Shown piece after piece: positions 16,213 to 24,541 of a DNA stretch of 64,000 nucleotides. The position numbers and the translations under genes are program-made. The notes beneath the pieces were generated by a model. That model was given only the letters and a program-made list of their open reading frames with translations. It was not told the DNA's origin and ran no database searches. Position 1 is the first letter of the stretch, and the number at the start of each line of letters is the position of its first letter. Source of the DNA: JADGRB01 sp036267635 (GTDB taxonomy: Bacteria > Myxococcota_A > Polyangia > Fen-1088); assembly GCA_036267635.1 (NCBI GenBank), contig DATAVR010000099.1, forward strand, positions 1-64,000. Reading direction: 5' to 3'.

Positions 16213-16223
16213 CGCCAGAGATA

Positions 16224-16240
16224 CTATACGAACGTTCAGG
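16224..16240 (-). promoter_or_regulatory. LexA (SOS)-like box upstream of the helicase
   Basis: CTATACGAACGTTCAGG resembles the motif recalled for Myxococcus LexA (CTRHAMRYBYGTTCAGS), missing at two positions in the middle. It stands 11 bp before the chosen helicase start and overlaps TATAGT, which could be the -10 element on the minus strand. A very similar 17-mer is found at 17193-17209. Confidence 0.5.
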
Positions 16241-17158
16241 TCACGCAAATCTCGGCGCGAACAGCTCGCCGTCGTCCGGCCGATCCGGGACGGTGAACGG
16301 TTCGAGGACGCTGCGATAACGGGCGAAGAGAGTCGGCGGCAGCGGCACCTTTCGCTCCCAGAGCATCGCCTCCATCATGGCCCCGTTCGCCGGGGCCTTC
16401 CCCAGGTTGTGGTTGTTGGTGACGGCGTAGAGCTCCTTGGTCGTCGGGCGGGCCGCCATCTCTTTGATCCGATCGACCCAGGGGCGCAGCTCGTCGGCGG
16501 TGTAGAGGTAGTCGTACCGCCGGTTGCGGTCGGCGCTCTTTCGAAACCAATCCTGATAGTTCCGGCCGTGCATCCGCACGTAGGCCACCGACGACGTGGC
16601 GTGCGCCGCCGGTTCGATCGAGCGCGAGAAGAGCGGTTGATCGACGTTGACCAGACCCACGCCCCTCTGGGCCAGATCGGCCAGGATCTCCTCGCTGTTC
16701 CACGAGGCGTGACGGACCTCGACCACCAGCGGCAGGCCGGCGAAGGCGTCGAAGAGATCGTGCAGCCACTCTTCACCCGCCTCGTCTCGCTTGAACGACC
16801 AGGGGAATTGCAGCAGCACGGCGCCCAGCCGACCCGCGTCCTCGAGGACGTCGAACGCGGCGCGCGCCACCCTGACCTCGTCGGCGGTCCAGGCGCCGTC
16901 GCGCTCGTGGGTGAACCGCTTCCAGAGCTTCGCGGCGAACTTGAAGTTGGGATTCTGCGCCACGCGCCTCACCCAGGCGGCCGCCGCCTTGGGATCCCCG
17001 GGGCGATAGAACGTGGTGTTGATCTCGACGGTGTCGAAGTAGCGCGCCAGGTAGGCCAGCTCATCGAAGCGCTTCGACTTCTTCTGGTTCGGATAGACGA
17101 TCCCCCGCCAATCCGGGTAGTCCCAGCCGGCCGTCCCCACCCTCACCTTCGCCGTCAC
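16241..17158 (-). CDS. DUF72 domain protein
   Basis: A 305-residue protein with the DUF72 (YecE) signature: VRVGTAGWDYPDWRGIVYP at the start, YFDTVEINTTFYRPG, FKFAAKLWKRFTHER, LGAVLLQFPWSF, VEVRHASWN and YAVTNNHNLGKAPANG. The family has a TIM-barrel fold resembling xylose isomerase/endonuclease IV. Its activity is not established, although genome context in many species suggests a link to DNA metabolism. The GTG start is preceded by a LexA-like box at 17193-17209. The stop lies one base beyond the helicase LexA-like box, so the two genes may share SOS regulation. Confidence 0.88.
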   Translation of the reverse strand: MTAKVRVGTAGWDYPDWRGIVYPNQKKSKRFDELAYLARYFDTVEINTTFYRPGDPKAAAAWVRRVAQNPNFKFAAKLWKRFTHERDGAWTADEVRVARAAFDVLEDAGRLGAVLLQFPWSFKRDEAGEEWLHDLFDAFAGLPLVVEVRHASWNSEEILADLAQRGVGLVNVDQPLFSRSIEPAAHATSSVAYVRMHGRNYQDWFRKSADRNRRYDYLYTADELRPWVDRIKEMAARPTTKELYAVTNNHNLGKAPANGAMMEAMLWERKVPLPPTLFARYRSVLEPFTVPDRPDDGELFAPRFA

Positions 17159-17192
17159 GAAACCACTCTAGGAACCGCCTCGCACCCGACGA

Positions 17193-17209
17193 CTGTACTA
17201 ATGTTCAGC
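17193..17209 (-). promoter_or_regulatory. LexA (SOS)-like box upstream of the DUF72 gene
   Basis: CTGTACTAATGTTCAGC shares 12 of 17 positions with the box at 16224 (CTrTACnAAyGTTCAGs) and fits the outer parts of the recalled Myxococcus LexA motif. It lies 34 bp upstream of the GTG start. The repetition in front of two neighbouring genes is the main support. Confidence 0.5.
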
Positions 17210-17302
17210 CGCGGTTGTCCACGCCGTCCCGTCGCCCCCACCGAGGCCCAGCACCACAACCTGCGCGCCGGCGACGAGGCGCGCTGATGGTGCTCGCTCC
17301 GG

Positions 17303-17866
17303 TTACCGCTTCGCGTACTCGGTGAAAACGAAGTCTCTGGCCTGCGCTTTCGTGTGGCATACGGCGCCGCACTTGGCGTCGTTCCCCTGCGGGGGGTGGG
17401 CGGCGGTGGTGGCGGGCGCGAAGGTGTCGGAGGCCGCGTCGTGCTCGAAGGCGGCATATCCCCAGCCGGTCTCGGCGAACCTCTTGCTGTCCTTCACCAT
17501 GAAGTCGGCGTCGTGCTGGATGCCCGGCACCGTCGGCGGACCGGGCGCGTTCTCATTCACCCGCGGGACCCAATGGATCTTCGCCAGCCTCGAGCCGTCG
17601 GGGAAAGGCTTGCCGTTGCCGGGCACGCCGGCCCGGAAGGCCTCGATGACCGTCGGATTGCCGAGAATCGCGGCCATCAGTTTTCCATTTTGACTGATGG
17701 AGACGAGCTGCCAGTTTTCGTATCCCCTGAACTCGGAGAACGCGAGGCCACCCGGCACCTTCAGGCTGTACTTGTCCTGGGCGGAGATGGCCTGGGCGCC
17801 GAAAGCTCCGAGAGCAGCCAGGAGCGCCGTCGCGATCCCCGTCGTCAACATTCTCCTCCGATTCAT
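17303..17866 (-). CDS. Cytochrome P460-family haem protein
   Basis: A 187-residue exported protein with GGAGGTG before ATG 17866. The signal TGIATALLAALGAFGAQAISA is cleavable. The mature part has FSEFRGYENWQLVSIS, LGNPTVIEAFRAG, GSRLAKIHWVPR and the haem-attachment motif CGAVCH at 166-171, ending in FTEY. Cytochrome P460 proteins carry a c-type haem, in some cases cross-linked to Lys, and oxidise hydroxylamine or reduce nitrogen compounds in the periplasm. The catalytic assignment here is by family only. The next gene upstream, a flavoprotein, is 131 bp away in the same direction. Confidence 0.85.
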   Translation of the reverse strand: MNRRRMLTTGIATALLAALGAFGAQAISAQDKYSLKVPGGLAFSEFRGYENWQLVSISQNGKLMAAILGNPTVIEAFRAGVPGNGKPFPDGSRLAKIHWVPRVNENAPGPPTVPGIQHDADFMVKDSKRFAETGWGYAAFEHDAASDTFAPATTAAHPPQGNDAKCGAVCHTKAQARDFVFTEYAKR

Positions 17867-17997
17867 CGCTGCACCTCCGGTACGCCGACAGCGCGCACCG
17901 AAACACACTGCGTCGCGCGGCGCGCACCGCAAGAGGCAGCCAACCACGGACAGGCGGCCACGAAGCGCCACCTTCCTCGATACGGGAGGCGACGGAG

Positions 17998-19401
17998 CTA
18001 TTCGAGCGGCGTGGAAACGAGCGGAAACGCGCCGTCGTTCGGCAGCTGCTTCGCGAGGTCGACCAGCGCGGTGCGCAGCCCCTCCTCGACGGTGGGGTGA
18101 TAGAAGGGCGCCCGCAAGAGATCGAAGACGGTGCTGCGCCGGTGGATCGCCAGCGCCAGCCAGTGGGCGAGGTGCTCGCCTTCGGGGGCGAAGAGCTCGG
18201 CGCCCAGCAGCGCCCCATCCTCTCGGTTGGCCCAGAGCCGCAACAGCCCCGCGTTGCGCAGCATCATCCGGGCCCGCCCCTGGTCGGCGAAGCGCGCTTC
18301 CCCGACGGCGACCCGGTCGTGATCGAGCGCGTCGAGGCGCTGCCCCACCAGCGCCAGGTTGGGATCGCTGAAGACAATCGACAGCGGCGTTCGCCGGGCG
18401 AATCGTCGGACGGAGGGCGCGACGGCGTTGAGGCCGGCGATGTGGCCGTCGTCGGCGGCTTCGTGCTGCAGCGGGAGCTCGGCGTTCGCGTCGCCGACCA
18501 GGAAGATCGGCAGCCCGGCCACCTGGAGAGTCGCGCGATCGACCTCGGGCAGCCCATTTTCGTCGAGCGGAACACCCAGGGTCTCGAGGCCCAGCTCCTG
18601 AATGTTGGGCGTGCGGCCCATGGCGACGAGCACGCGAGCGACCACCGCGCCGGCGGGCCCCGCCGTCACGCGCAGCTCTTCCCCTTTCGCCCCCTCGGCG
18701 GTCAGGCGCGCCGCGTGCCCGAGGTGCAGCTTCAGCTCGTGGCGAATGGTCTCGAGCGCCGTGTCGTTGACGGGCCCCTCGCTCAATCCGCCGATCGTCC
18801 GCTCGGCGTGGAAGCCGGTGACCTGCACGCCGAGCCGCGCGAGCGCCTGCGCCATCTCCAGACCGACCGGGCCGAGGCCGACCACCGCCAGCCGCGCCGG
18901 CAGCGCGGTTTGCTCGAACAGAGAGTCGGTGGTGAGCAGCCGATCGGCCAGAGGCTTCCACTCCACCGGGACCGTCGGCCGCGAGCCGGTCGCGAGGACG
19001 ATGCTCCGCGCTTCGAGGACGCGCCCGCCGACCTCCACCGCGTGCGGCCCCCGCAGGCGGGCGCGCCCGGAGATGGCCCGCTCGCCGAGATCGTCGGTGA
19101 GCTCTCGGGTTTCGGTGACGAAGCTGTCGCGCACCCTGCGCACGCGCGCCAGGACCGCGCTCGCGTCGACGCGCAGCCCTTCGCCGCCTCCCAGGCCCAG
19201 CTCGGAGAAGAACAGACGGCGCTGAAATTCCCCCGCGGTCGCGATCAGTGTCTTCGAGGGCATGCACCCCACGCGGGCGCACATGGTGCCCCAGGGACCG
19301 TCGTTGACGATGAGGAAGCTCTGGGTCCGCTTTCGGACCTCGCGCAGCGCACCGAGGCCGGCCGTCCCCGCGCCCACGATGATCACATCGACTGCGCCCA
19401 T
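17998..19401 (-). CDS. Dihydrolipoyl dehydrogenase-like FAD/NAD(P) oxidoreductase
   Basis: A 467-residue flavoprotein disulfide reductase. The FAD motif VIIVGAGTAGLGAL lies at residues 7-20 and the redox-active pair in CARVGCMPSK near 41-46. The second dinucleotide fold is LAVVGLGPVGLEMAQAL, the third FAD motif IFLVGDANAELPLQHEAADDG, and the dimer interface has FYHPTVEEGL with the catalytic His region. This matches dihydrolipoyl dehydrogenase-like proteins found outside 2-oxoacid dehydrogenase operons. It may serve a lipoyl or other thiol substrate. Start and length are regular. It is 15 bp upstream of no other minus-strand gene except the DUF4336-like gene, which ends just before it. Confidence 0.85.
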   Translation of the reverse strand: MGAVDVIIVGAGTAGLGALREVRKRTQSFLIVNDGPWGTMCARVGCMPSKTLIATAGEFQRRLFFSELGLGGGEGLRVDASAVLARVRRVRDSFVTETRELTDDLGERAISGRARLRGPHAVEVGGRVLEARSIVLATGSRPTVPVEWKPLADRLLTTDSLFEQTALPARLAVVGLGPVGLEMAQALARLGVQVTGFHAERTIGGLSEGPVNDTALETIRHELKLHLGHAARLTAEGAKGEELRVTAGPAGAVVARVLVAMGRTPNIQELGLETLGVPLDENGLPEVDRATLQVAGLPIFLVGDANAELPLQHEAADDGHIAGLNAVAPSVRRFARRTPLSIVFSDPNLALVGQRLDALDHDRVAVGEARFADQGRARMMLRNAGLLRLWANREDGALLGAELFAPEGEHLAHWLALAIHRRSTVFDLLRAPFYHPTVEEGLRTALVDLAKQLPNDGAFPLVSTPLE

Positions 19402-19416
19402 CGCAGTTCGCGGTCC

Positions 19417-20130
19417 TCAGACGTGCTCGGCGGCGCGCCGCAGGGACTCGCGCGCGTTTTCGGTGACGGGGCTGCCGTGGCCCACCAGCACCAGGCGGAG
19501 GTCGGGGCGCTCCGCCAGCGCGCGCAACCAGTCCCGGACGCGCTTGCGATCGGAGACCTCGCGCCATCTCACCACCCGCGCCACCCCCAGCCCGCCGCCC
19601 GGAGGTCCGAGCAGGCGCAACAGAAGACGAATCGGGCCCGACAGCCCGGGCAGGCCCGAGAGGTTGCCCAAGAGCTCGGTCGTACAAAGGGCGATCCCTG
19701 TCGTTCCCCCTTCGAGGGGGAGCTCCAGAACGGCCTCGTGATAGGTCGTCCCCGGCAGAACGTAGGCCTTGATTCCCAGCGCGCCGAGCTCGCCGAGATC
19801 GCCGTCGACGGGGACCTTGCGGGGGTGCCGCGGATCGGGCGCGAGGACCCGGAGGTCCGGGTAGCGGCGCTTGTAAAACGGCGCGTCCATCTGGTGCCGA
19901 TCGTGCGGCATCACCATGATGGCCGGGCGTCCCAGCTTTTCGAGCGTCTCCATCTCCGCGGCGTGCATCGCCACCACGCTGTAGAGCAGGAGCCGCCCGT
20001 CCGCCAAACGGTAGACCGTCATGTTGCGCGGAATGCCGTTGGCCAGCGTCCCCTCGACTTGCCACAGGTTGGCAGCCAGCGATCTGAGGGGCTGGTACGG
20101 ATAGATAGCGACCGTCGTCGATTCAGCCAT
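19417..20130 (-). CDS. DUF4336/MBL-like protein
   Basis: A 237-residue protein reading LWQVEGTLANGIPRNMTVYR, then LADGRLLLYSVVAM, PHDRHQMDAPFYKRRYPDL and LVGHGSPVTENA. This is the DUF4336-type arrangement, related in outline to metallo-beta-lactamase folds. The metal His cluster is reduced to MPHDRHQMD plus the late VGHGSP, so activity is uncertain. It is followed after 15 bp by the dihydrolipoyl-dehydrogenase-like gene, suggesting co-transcription. No signal peptide is seen. Confidence 0.65.
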   Translation of the reverse strand: MAESTTVAIYPYQPLRSLAANLWQVEGTLANGIPRNMTVYRLADGRLLLYSVVAMHAAEMETLEKLGRPAIMVMPHDRHQMDAPFYKRRYPDLRVLAPDPRHPRKVPVDGDLGELGALGIKAYVLPGTTYHEAVLELPLEGGTTGIALCTTELLGNLSGLPGLSGPIRLLLRLLGPPGGGLGVARVVRWREVSDRKRVRDWLRALAERPDLRLVLVGHGSPVTENARESLRRAAEHV

Positions 20131-20186
20131 CGAAGCAGCAGGGACACCCTAGCCACCGATCCGGTCCGGGGTAAGACTCTCTCGTA

Positions 20187-21206
20187 GTGCCATCCGCGAT
20201 CACCCACCCCGAGAAGCTGCTGTTTCCGGCCGACGGAATCACCAAGGGCGACGTCTGCGCCTACTACCAGGCGGTGGCAGAGGTGATGGTGCCGCACCTC
20301 GCGGGGCGACCGGTGACGATGGAGCGTTACCCGGCCGGCATCGACAAGAAGGGCTTCATTCAGAAAGACGTCTCGAAAGGATTCCCCGACTGGCTCCACC
20401 GCGTCGAGATCTCGAAGCGCACGGGCGGCGAGCGCGCGGGCGCCGAGCGCACAGGCCGCGAGGACGACGCCACCGTCCACTACCCGCTCGTCGACGAGGC
20501 GCGCGCGCTGCTCTGGCTGGCGAACCAGAACGCCATCACGCCGCACGTCTGGCCCTCGCGCCTACCGAAGCTGCAGCACCCCGATCTGTGCGTGTTCGAT
20601 CTCGACCCGTCTGAGGACGCTTCGCAAGACGCTGCGCGCGACCAGCCGGCGGAGCTGCGCGCCGCGGCGCTGGCGGTGCGCGATCTCCTGGCCGAGCTGG
20701 GCCTCCCGAGCTTCGTCAAGACCTCCGGCTCGAAGGGATTCCACATCGTCGTCGCGCTCGACGGCGAGGCCGACTTCGAGCCGGTGCGGCGCTTCTCCCA
20801 GGGGGCCGGCGCGGTGCTGGTGAAGCGCCACCCGGCGCTGTTCACCGAGGAGTTCATCAAGGCCGATCGCGGCGGGCGCATCTTCGTCGACACCGGCCGC
20901 AACGGTTACGGCGCCACCTTCGCCGCCGTCTATGCCCTCCGCCCGAAGCCGGGCGCGCCCGTGTCGGCGCCCTGCACCTGGGCGGAGATCGAGCGCGGCG
21001 CGGTCGGTCCCCAGACCTTCACGCTGCGCACGCTCGCCGCCCGCCTCGCTGCGGTCGGCGACCTCTGGCGCGCGCTCCACGACCGCCCACATTCGCTGCG
21101 CGACGCCACCGCCGCGCTCGAGCGCCTGCTCACCGACGCCGATTGGCAGGAATCTCACGCCGCGACGACCCGCCGGCCCGTCTCGCGCAAGCGCACGCGC
21201 CGCTAA
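20187..21206 (+). CDS. LigD-type DNA polymerase/primase domain protein
   Basis: A 339-residue protein starting with GTG at 20187. It matches the polymerase module of bacterial NHEJ ligase D: ITHPEKLLFPADGITKGDV, the active-site LCVFDLDPSED (Asp138 and Asp140), TSGSKGFHIVVAL with the catalytic His, and FVDTGRNGYGATFAAVYALR. The stand-alone form carries no ligase or nuclease domain. These enzymes fill in ends with ribo- or deoxynucleotides in end joining with Ku and a ligase; neither partner lies in this window. It is near the SOS-type helicase, but not in its operon. Confidence 0.9.
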   Translation: MPSAITHPEKLLFPADGITKGDVCAYYQAVAEVMVPHLAGRPVTMERYPAGIDKKGFIQKDVSKGFPDWLHRVEISKRTGGERAGAERTGREDDATVHYPLVDEARALLWLANQNAITPHVWPSRLPKLQHPDLCVFDLDPSEDASQDAARDQPAELRAAALAVRDLLAELGLPSFVKTSGSKGFHIVVALDGEADFEPVRRFSQGAGAVLVKRHPALFTEEFIKADRGGRIFVDTGRNGYGATFAAVYALRPKPGAPVSAPCTWAEIERGAVGPQTFTLRTLAARLAAVGDLWRALHDRPHSLRDATAALERLLTDADWQESHAATTRRPVSRKRTRR

Positions 21207-21207
21207 C

Positions 21208-21315
21208 TCACCGGCGCGTGCGAAGCGCTCGAAAGAACGCCCGCAGGTCCGCGACGAAAACATTCGGCGCTTCCAGCGCGAGCAAGTGGCAGCCGTCGTC
21301 CCCCAGGCCGGTCAG
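21208..21315 (-). pseudogene. C-terminal remnant of an alpha/beta hydrolase
   Basis: The minus-strand frame reads GDDGCHLLALEAPNVF, then VADLRAFFRALRTRR, and stops with TGA. It matches the last helix region of alpha/beta hydrolases (GCGHLLALEAPDAFVADLRAFL), including the catalytic His in the GCH position. Upstream the similarity ends abruptly at about 21315 and no other part of a hydrolase follows. The piece sits between the LigD-type gene and the hydroxylase gene. It is too short to fold and is read as a relic. Confidence 0.55.
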
Positions 21316-21385
21316 GGCGGCTGAGCTCGACCTCGAGCGTGCTCGTTCCACCGGGCCCTTGAAGTATCATCGCCGCCGGGGCGGC

Positions 21386-22510
21386 GTGCTCGAAGAAAAG
21401 ATAAACAGGACCTTCGGCGACGAAGAGCCCAAGGCGTTCGGCAGCGGTTGGTGGAGCGGCGTGCTGTCGGCCTTCTTCGGTTTTCTCTCGCTCGGGGCCG
21501 TGCTCTGCCTGCACTTCCCCCAGCTCCTGACCGCGCCGGAGCTGCGCCCGCGCTACCCGATGCACACCATGCGCCTCGTGATTCAGGGGCTGATCGTCGG
21601 CGCCGTCGTCTTCGGCGTGGTCTCTTCATTTTTGCGCAAGAAGAAGGTCCTCCCGCTGAGCGGGATGCTGCTGGCGTTCGCGGCGATCCTGCTCGGCGGC
21701 GCCAGCGTGCCGATCAACCAGACGCTGCATGACGGTCCGGCGCTGGGCCTCGATTGGTTCCTGCTCGACCTGTTGCTGATGGCCCTCATCTACGTGCCCA
21801 TCGAGCGCCTCTGGCCGCAGTATCCCGACCAGGGCACCTTCCGCCCGGAATGGACGCTGGACGTGGCCTACTTTCTGTCGACGCATCTTCCGGTGCAGAT
21901 CCTCTCGCTCATGATCTTGTTGCCCGCCACCGCCGTCAGTCGGCACCTCGGCAATCCCGCGTTGCAGAAATTCGTGGGCGGATTGCCCTGGCTGGTTCAA
22001 TTCGCCTGCGCGGTTCTGATCGCCGACCTGGCCGAATATGCCGCGCATCGCCTGGTGCACCGGGTGTCGTTTCTCTGGCGGTTCCACGCCGTGCACCACT
22101 CGGCCAAGGCGCTCGATTGGATCGCCGGATCGCGCGCGCACTTCGTCGACGACGTGATCATCCGCGGCACCGTCCTCATGCCGATCGTCCTGCTCGGATT
22201 TTCGCAGTCGGTCGTCGCCGGCTATCTGGTGTTCGTGACGCTGCACGCGACCTGGACCCACTGCAACTTTGGCCCGACCTCCAAGTGGCTGGAACAATTC
22301 TTGGTGCTGCCGCGGCACCATCACTGGCACCACGCGATCGAAAAAGAAGCGATCGACAAGAACTACGCCATCCATTTTCCCTGGATCGACCGGATCTTCG
22401 GCACCTACTACTCGCCCAAGGACCGCTGGCCCGAGCGCTACGGCCTGGCCGGCGAGGAGCTCTCGTCGAGCTTCATCGGCCAGACCATCCGGCCGTTTTT
22501 GGGAAAGTAG
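21386..22510 (+). CDS. Sterol desaturase/fatty acid hydroxylase family protein
   Basis: A 374-residue membrane protein with start GTG 21386; an extended frame upstream is Arg-rich and not domain-like. It has about six hydrophobic segments and the His-box set of the fatty-acid-hydroxylase superfamily: HRLVH near the middle, WRFHAVHHSAKALDWIAGSR (HxxxHH) and VLPRHHHWHHAIEKE. These residues bind a di-iron centre that hydroxylates or desaturates lipids. The first 100 residues (LGAVLCLHFPQLLTAPELRP and two helices) are an extra membrane domain. It is convergent with the desaturase gene at 22517, only 6 bp away. Confidence 0.85.
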   Translation: MLEEKINRTFGDEEPKAFGSGWWSGVLSAFFGFLSLGAVLCLHFPQLLTAPELRPRYPMHTMRLVIQGLIVGAVVFGVVSSFLRKKKVLPLSGMLLAFAAILLGGASVPINQTLHDGPALGLDWFLLDLLLMALIYVPIERLWPQYPDQGTFRPEWTLDVAYFLSTHLPVQILSLMILLPATAVSRHLGNPALQKFVGGLPWLVQFACAVLIADLAEYAAHRLVHRVSFLWRFHAVHHSAKALDWIAGSRAHFVDDVIIRGTVLMPIVLLGFSQSVVAGYLVFVTLHATWTHCNFGPTSKWLEQFLVLPRHHHWHHAIEKEAIDKNYAIHFPWIDRIFGTYYSPKDRWPERYGLAGEELSSSFIGQTIRPFLGK

Positions 22511-22516
22511 CCGGCG

Positions 22517-23374
22517 CTAGAAATTCAGCGCCCGGAGCGGAATCTCCGGCGACAGCTGGTCGCCCTTGATGCTGGCTTTGACCAGGCCCAGCGCCTTCAT
22601 CACCTTGACGGTCAGGAAGCCGAAGTCGTACTCGGCCTCGTCGTGGCTGAGGCGCAGCAGCGTCGGGAAATGATGGTGGTTGTTCTGCAGGCAGGCGCTG
22701 AACGACGCGGTCACGGGGAGCCAGTCACCGATGTTCATCGCGTTGTCGCGCGCGTCGTCGTATCGCCGGTAGCCGAATCGCCGATCGTGGGTCCAGTAGT
22801 TCTGGATCATGTTCACCCACAGCCCGAACAGGCGAAATCCAAACCACATCACGAACGCAAACCGGAGATCGCGCACCAGCAGCCAGACGAAACCAAAGCT
22901 GAACCCCTGCGCCAGCACCGCGTAGGTCCAGTTCGACACCAGCCGGAACGGCAGGCTCTTCAAGATGGCGTCGTTCGCCAGGTTGTCGTTGCAGCGGTAG
23001 GGGACGACGCACAGCCACATGGTGCGCCAGAACCCGTCGCTCTCGAGCTTGTTGGGGTCGCCGGCGTGATCGGCGTGCTTGTGATGCAGGCGGTGGCGAT
23101 TCACCCAGGCCACCGGGTTGACGTAGATGCCGAGCGTGTTGTTGACGACGGTGACGGTCTTCATGAACCAGGGCGCGTAGTCGAGTGAGCGGTGCGCGAT
23201 CCCGAGGTGAATCAGGTCGGAGAGGTAGAGCCCGGCCAGCAACCAGGCGCCCACGAAATACGCGGCCCCGATCGCCAGCCCCGTCCAGGGACCGAGGTGC
23301 GGCGGGGCGGCGGCGGCGCAGGCGACGGCGTAGATCAGGATGATCGCGTAGCCGCTGACGTTGTAGATCTTCAC
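22517..23374 (-). CDS. Fatty acid (acyl-lipid/acyl-CoA) desaturase
   Basis: A 285-residue membrane desaturase. GTG 23374 was chosen because the sequence before it is low-complexity and Arg-rich. Histidine boxes: HLGIAH (56-61), HRLHHKHAD (94-102) and QNNHHHFPT (near 250), with the spacing of the delta-9 desaturase family. WVNMIQNYWTHD and NAMNIGDWLPVTASFS lie between. The enzyme introduces a double bond into fatty acyl chains with a di-iron centre in the membrane. The neighbouring hydroxylase supports a lipid-modifying role for the pair, although they are convergent rather than cotranscribed. Confidence 0.85.
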   Translation of the reverse strand: MKIYNVSGYAIILIYAVACAAAAPPHLGPWTGLAIGAAYFVGAWLLAGLYLSDLIHLGIAHRSLDYAPWFMKTVTVVNNTLGIYVNPVAWVNRHRLHHKHADHAGDPNKLESDGFWRTMWLCVVPYRCNDNLANDAILKSLPFRLVSNWTYAVLAQGFSFGFVWLLVRDLRFAFVMWFGFRLFGLWVNMIQNYWTHDRRFGYRRYDDARDNAMNIGDWLPVTASFSACLQNNHHHFPTLLRLSHDEAEYDFGFLTVKVMKALGLVKASIKGDQLSPEIPLRALNF

Positions 23375-23577
23375 CGGCCCCGACGCTAACACCGATGCGC
23401 GCCCACCCAAACGCCCAGCCGTCGGACTGACGGCGCCGCCGGCGCGCCAGGATGCCGGCGGCAAGCGAGCAACTGACGGGTTTGCCGTCTCTGTATCAGA
23501 TATTCGAGGACGCGCCGGCCGGCAGGGCGCGCGATCGCGGCTGCGAGCGTGGCATGCGTGTTGCTGTTTCGGCGAAC

Positions 23578-24210
23578 ATGCGATTCGCTCCCTCTCTCCT
23601 GGTGGCCTCTCTTTTTTCACTCTCCGGCTGTCCGGCGGCCAGCCTCGGCACGGCGGGCGCCGGCGGCTCGGGCGGTGTCACTGGGACGGGCGGCGCGGCT
23701 GGCGCCGGAGCGACCTCCCCGGGAACTGTCACCTTGGAGGTCACGCTTCCACCGGGGCGATCGTACTGCGACGAGAACGCCTCCTGCGGCTCGACGCAGC
23801 ACCTCGCGGTGGAGACGTCGTCGGGTCTGCCGCTGGCGCTCGGGACCATCGGCTGCGCCGTTCCCTGTTCGACCTGCGCGGCCGTTCCTTGCGTCGAGCC
23901 GCAGTTCGTCAACTGCCCGGCCGGGAGCTTCGGTGTCGCCGTCACCGGCTCGAGCCTCACCTGGGACGGCAGCTACGCCGAGCCAGGCGGGTGTGAGCCG
24001 AACGGATCGTCCGCCTCCATCTCCTGCCTCACGGCCACCTTCGCGGCCGCAGGAACGTACGTCGCCCGCTATTGCGCGACGCCGGGGACACTCGCCACGA
24101 CCGACGGTGGCGCCCCGTACTGCACGGCGACCGGCCCCGAGGAGTGCGTCGAGGTGCCGTTCACCTTCCCGTCGTCGCAGCCGATCACCATCACCCTGCC
24201 GACGGACTAG
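23578..24210 (+). CDS. Uncharacterised Cys-containing lipoprotein
   Basis: A 210-residue lipoprotein whose start at 23578 gives the signal MRFAPSLLVASLFSLSGCPA with a lipobox Cys at 18. A Gly/Ala linker follows (to about residue 45). The mature domain begins VTLEVTLPPGRSYCDENASC and contains paired Cys throughout (GCAVPCSTCAAVPC), ending FTFPSSQPITITLPTD. The beta-rich pattern suggests an immunoglobulin-like disulfide-bonded domain. No family recognised. It is divergent from the desaturase; the 200 bp between them hold no other gene. Confidence 0.65.
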   Translation: MRFAPSLLVASLFSLSGCPAASLGTAGAGGSGGVTGTGGAAGAGATSPGTVTLEVTLPPGRSYCDENASCGSTQHLAVETSSGLPLALGTIGCAVPCSTCAAVPCVEPQFVNCPAGSFGVAVTGSSLTWDGSYAEPGGCEPNGSSASISCLTATFAAAGTYVARYCATPGTLATTDGGAPYCTATGPEECVEVPFTFPSSQPITITLPTD

Positions 24211-24250
24211 CGCGGCGGAGAGCGCCGGGCCGGGCCACGCGGGCGCCGCC

Positions 24251-24490
24251 TCATCGCGTGTAGAGGACGCCCCGTTCGTCCTCGTCCCCCTCCTTGGCGC
24301 CGCGCTTGGGGTGCCGGCGCTTCTTCCCGCTCTCTTTCGTCTCCTTGCCGGCAGCGGTCTTCGTTTTCGGCGCGGTTTTCGGCGCGGTTTTCGGCGCGCT
24401 CTTCGGCGCCGCCGAGGCCGGCGCGGCCAGCAACAAGCAGGCGAGACCGATTGGTGTGAGCTGCGAAATCAGGCGCCGGCGAAAACTCAT
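24251..24490 (-). CDS. Small exported basic protein with APKT repeats
   Basis: A 79-residue protein with signal LTPIGLACLLLAAPASA followed by a Lys/Ala/Pro-rich tail with repeats SAPKTAPKTAPKT and KKRRHPKRGAKEGDEDE. The repeats come from a perfect 12-bp tandem repeat in the DNA. Such short, exported, highly basic proteins may bind nucleic acid or envelope polymers, but that is guesswork. No clear ribosome site; confidence is moderate. Confidence 0.5.
   Translation of the reverse strand: MSFRRRLISQLTPIGLACLLLAAPASAAPKSAPKTAPKTAPKTKTAAGKETKESGKKRRHPKRGAKEGDEDERGVLYTR
24363..24398. repeat. 12-bp tandem repeat, three exact copies
   Basis: GTTTTCGGCGCG is repeated exactly three times (24363-24398), with a degenerate fourth copy following. 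It lies within the small exported protein gene and encodes the APKT repeats on the minus strand. Confidence 0.85.
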
Positions 24491-24541
24491 CTCGGGCTGG
24501 CCATTTTACTCGACACCCGACCCGGGCGATCCTGAACACTC

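Noticed and set aside
17867..20065. Long minus-strand frame extending the cytochrome P460 frame upstream
   Set aside because: It lies out of frame over the flavoprotein and DUF4336-like genes and is Arg/Ala-rich. The P460 gene has its own GGAGGTG site and signal peptide at 17866.
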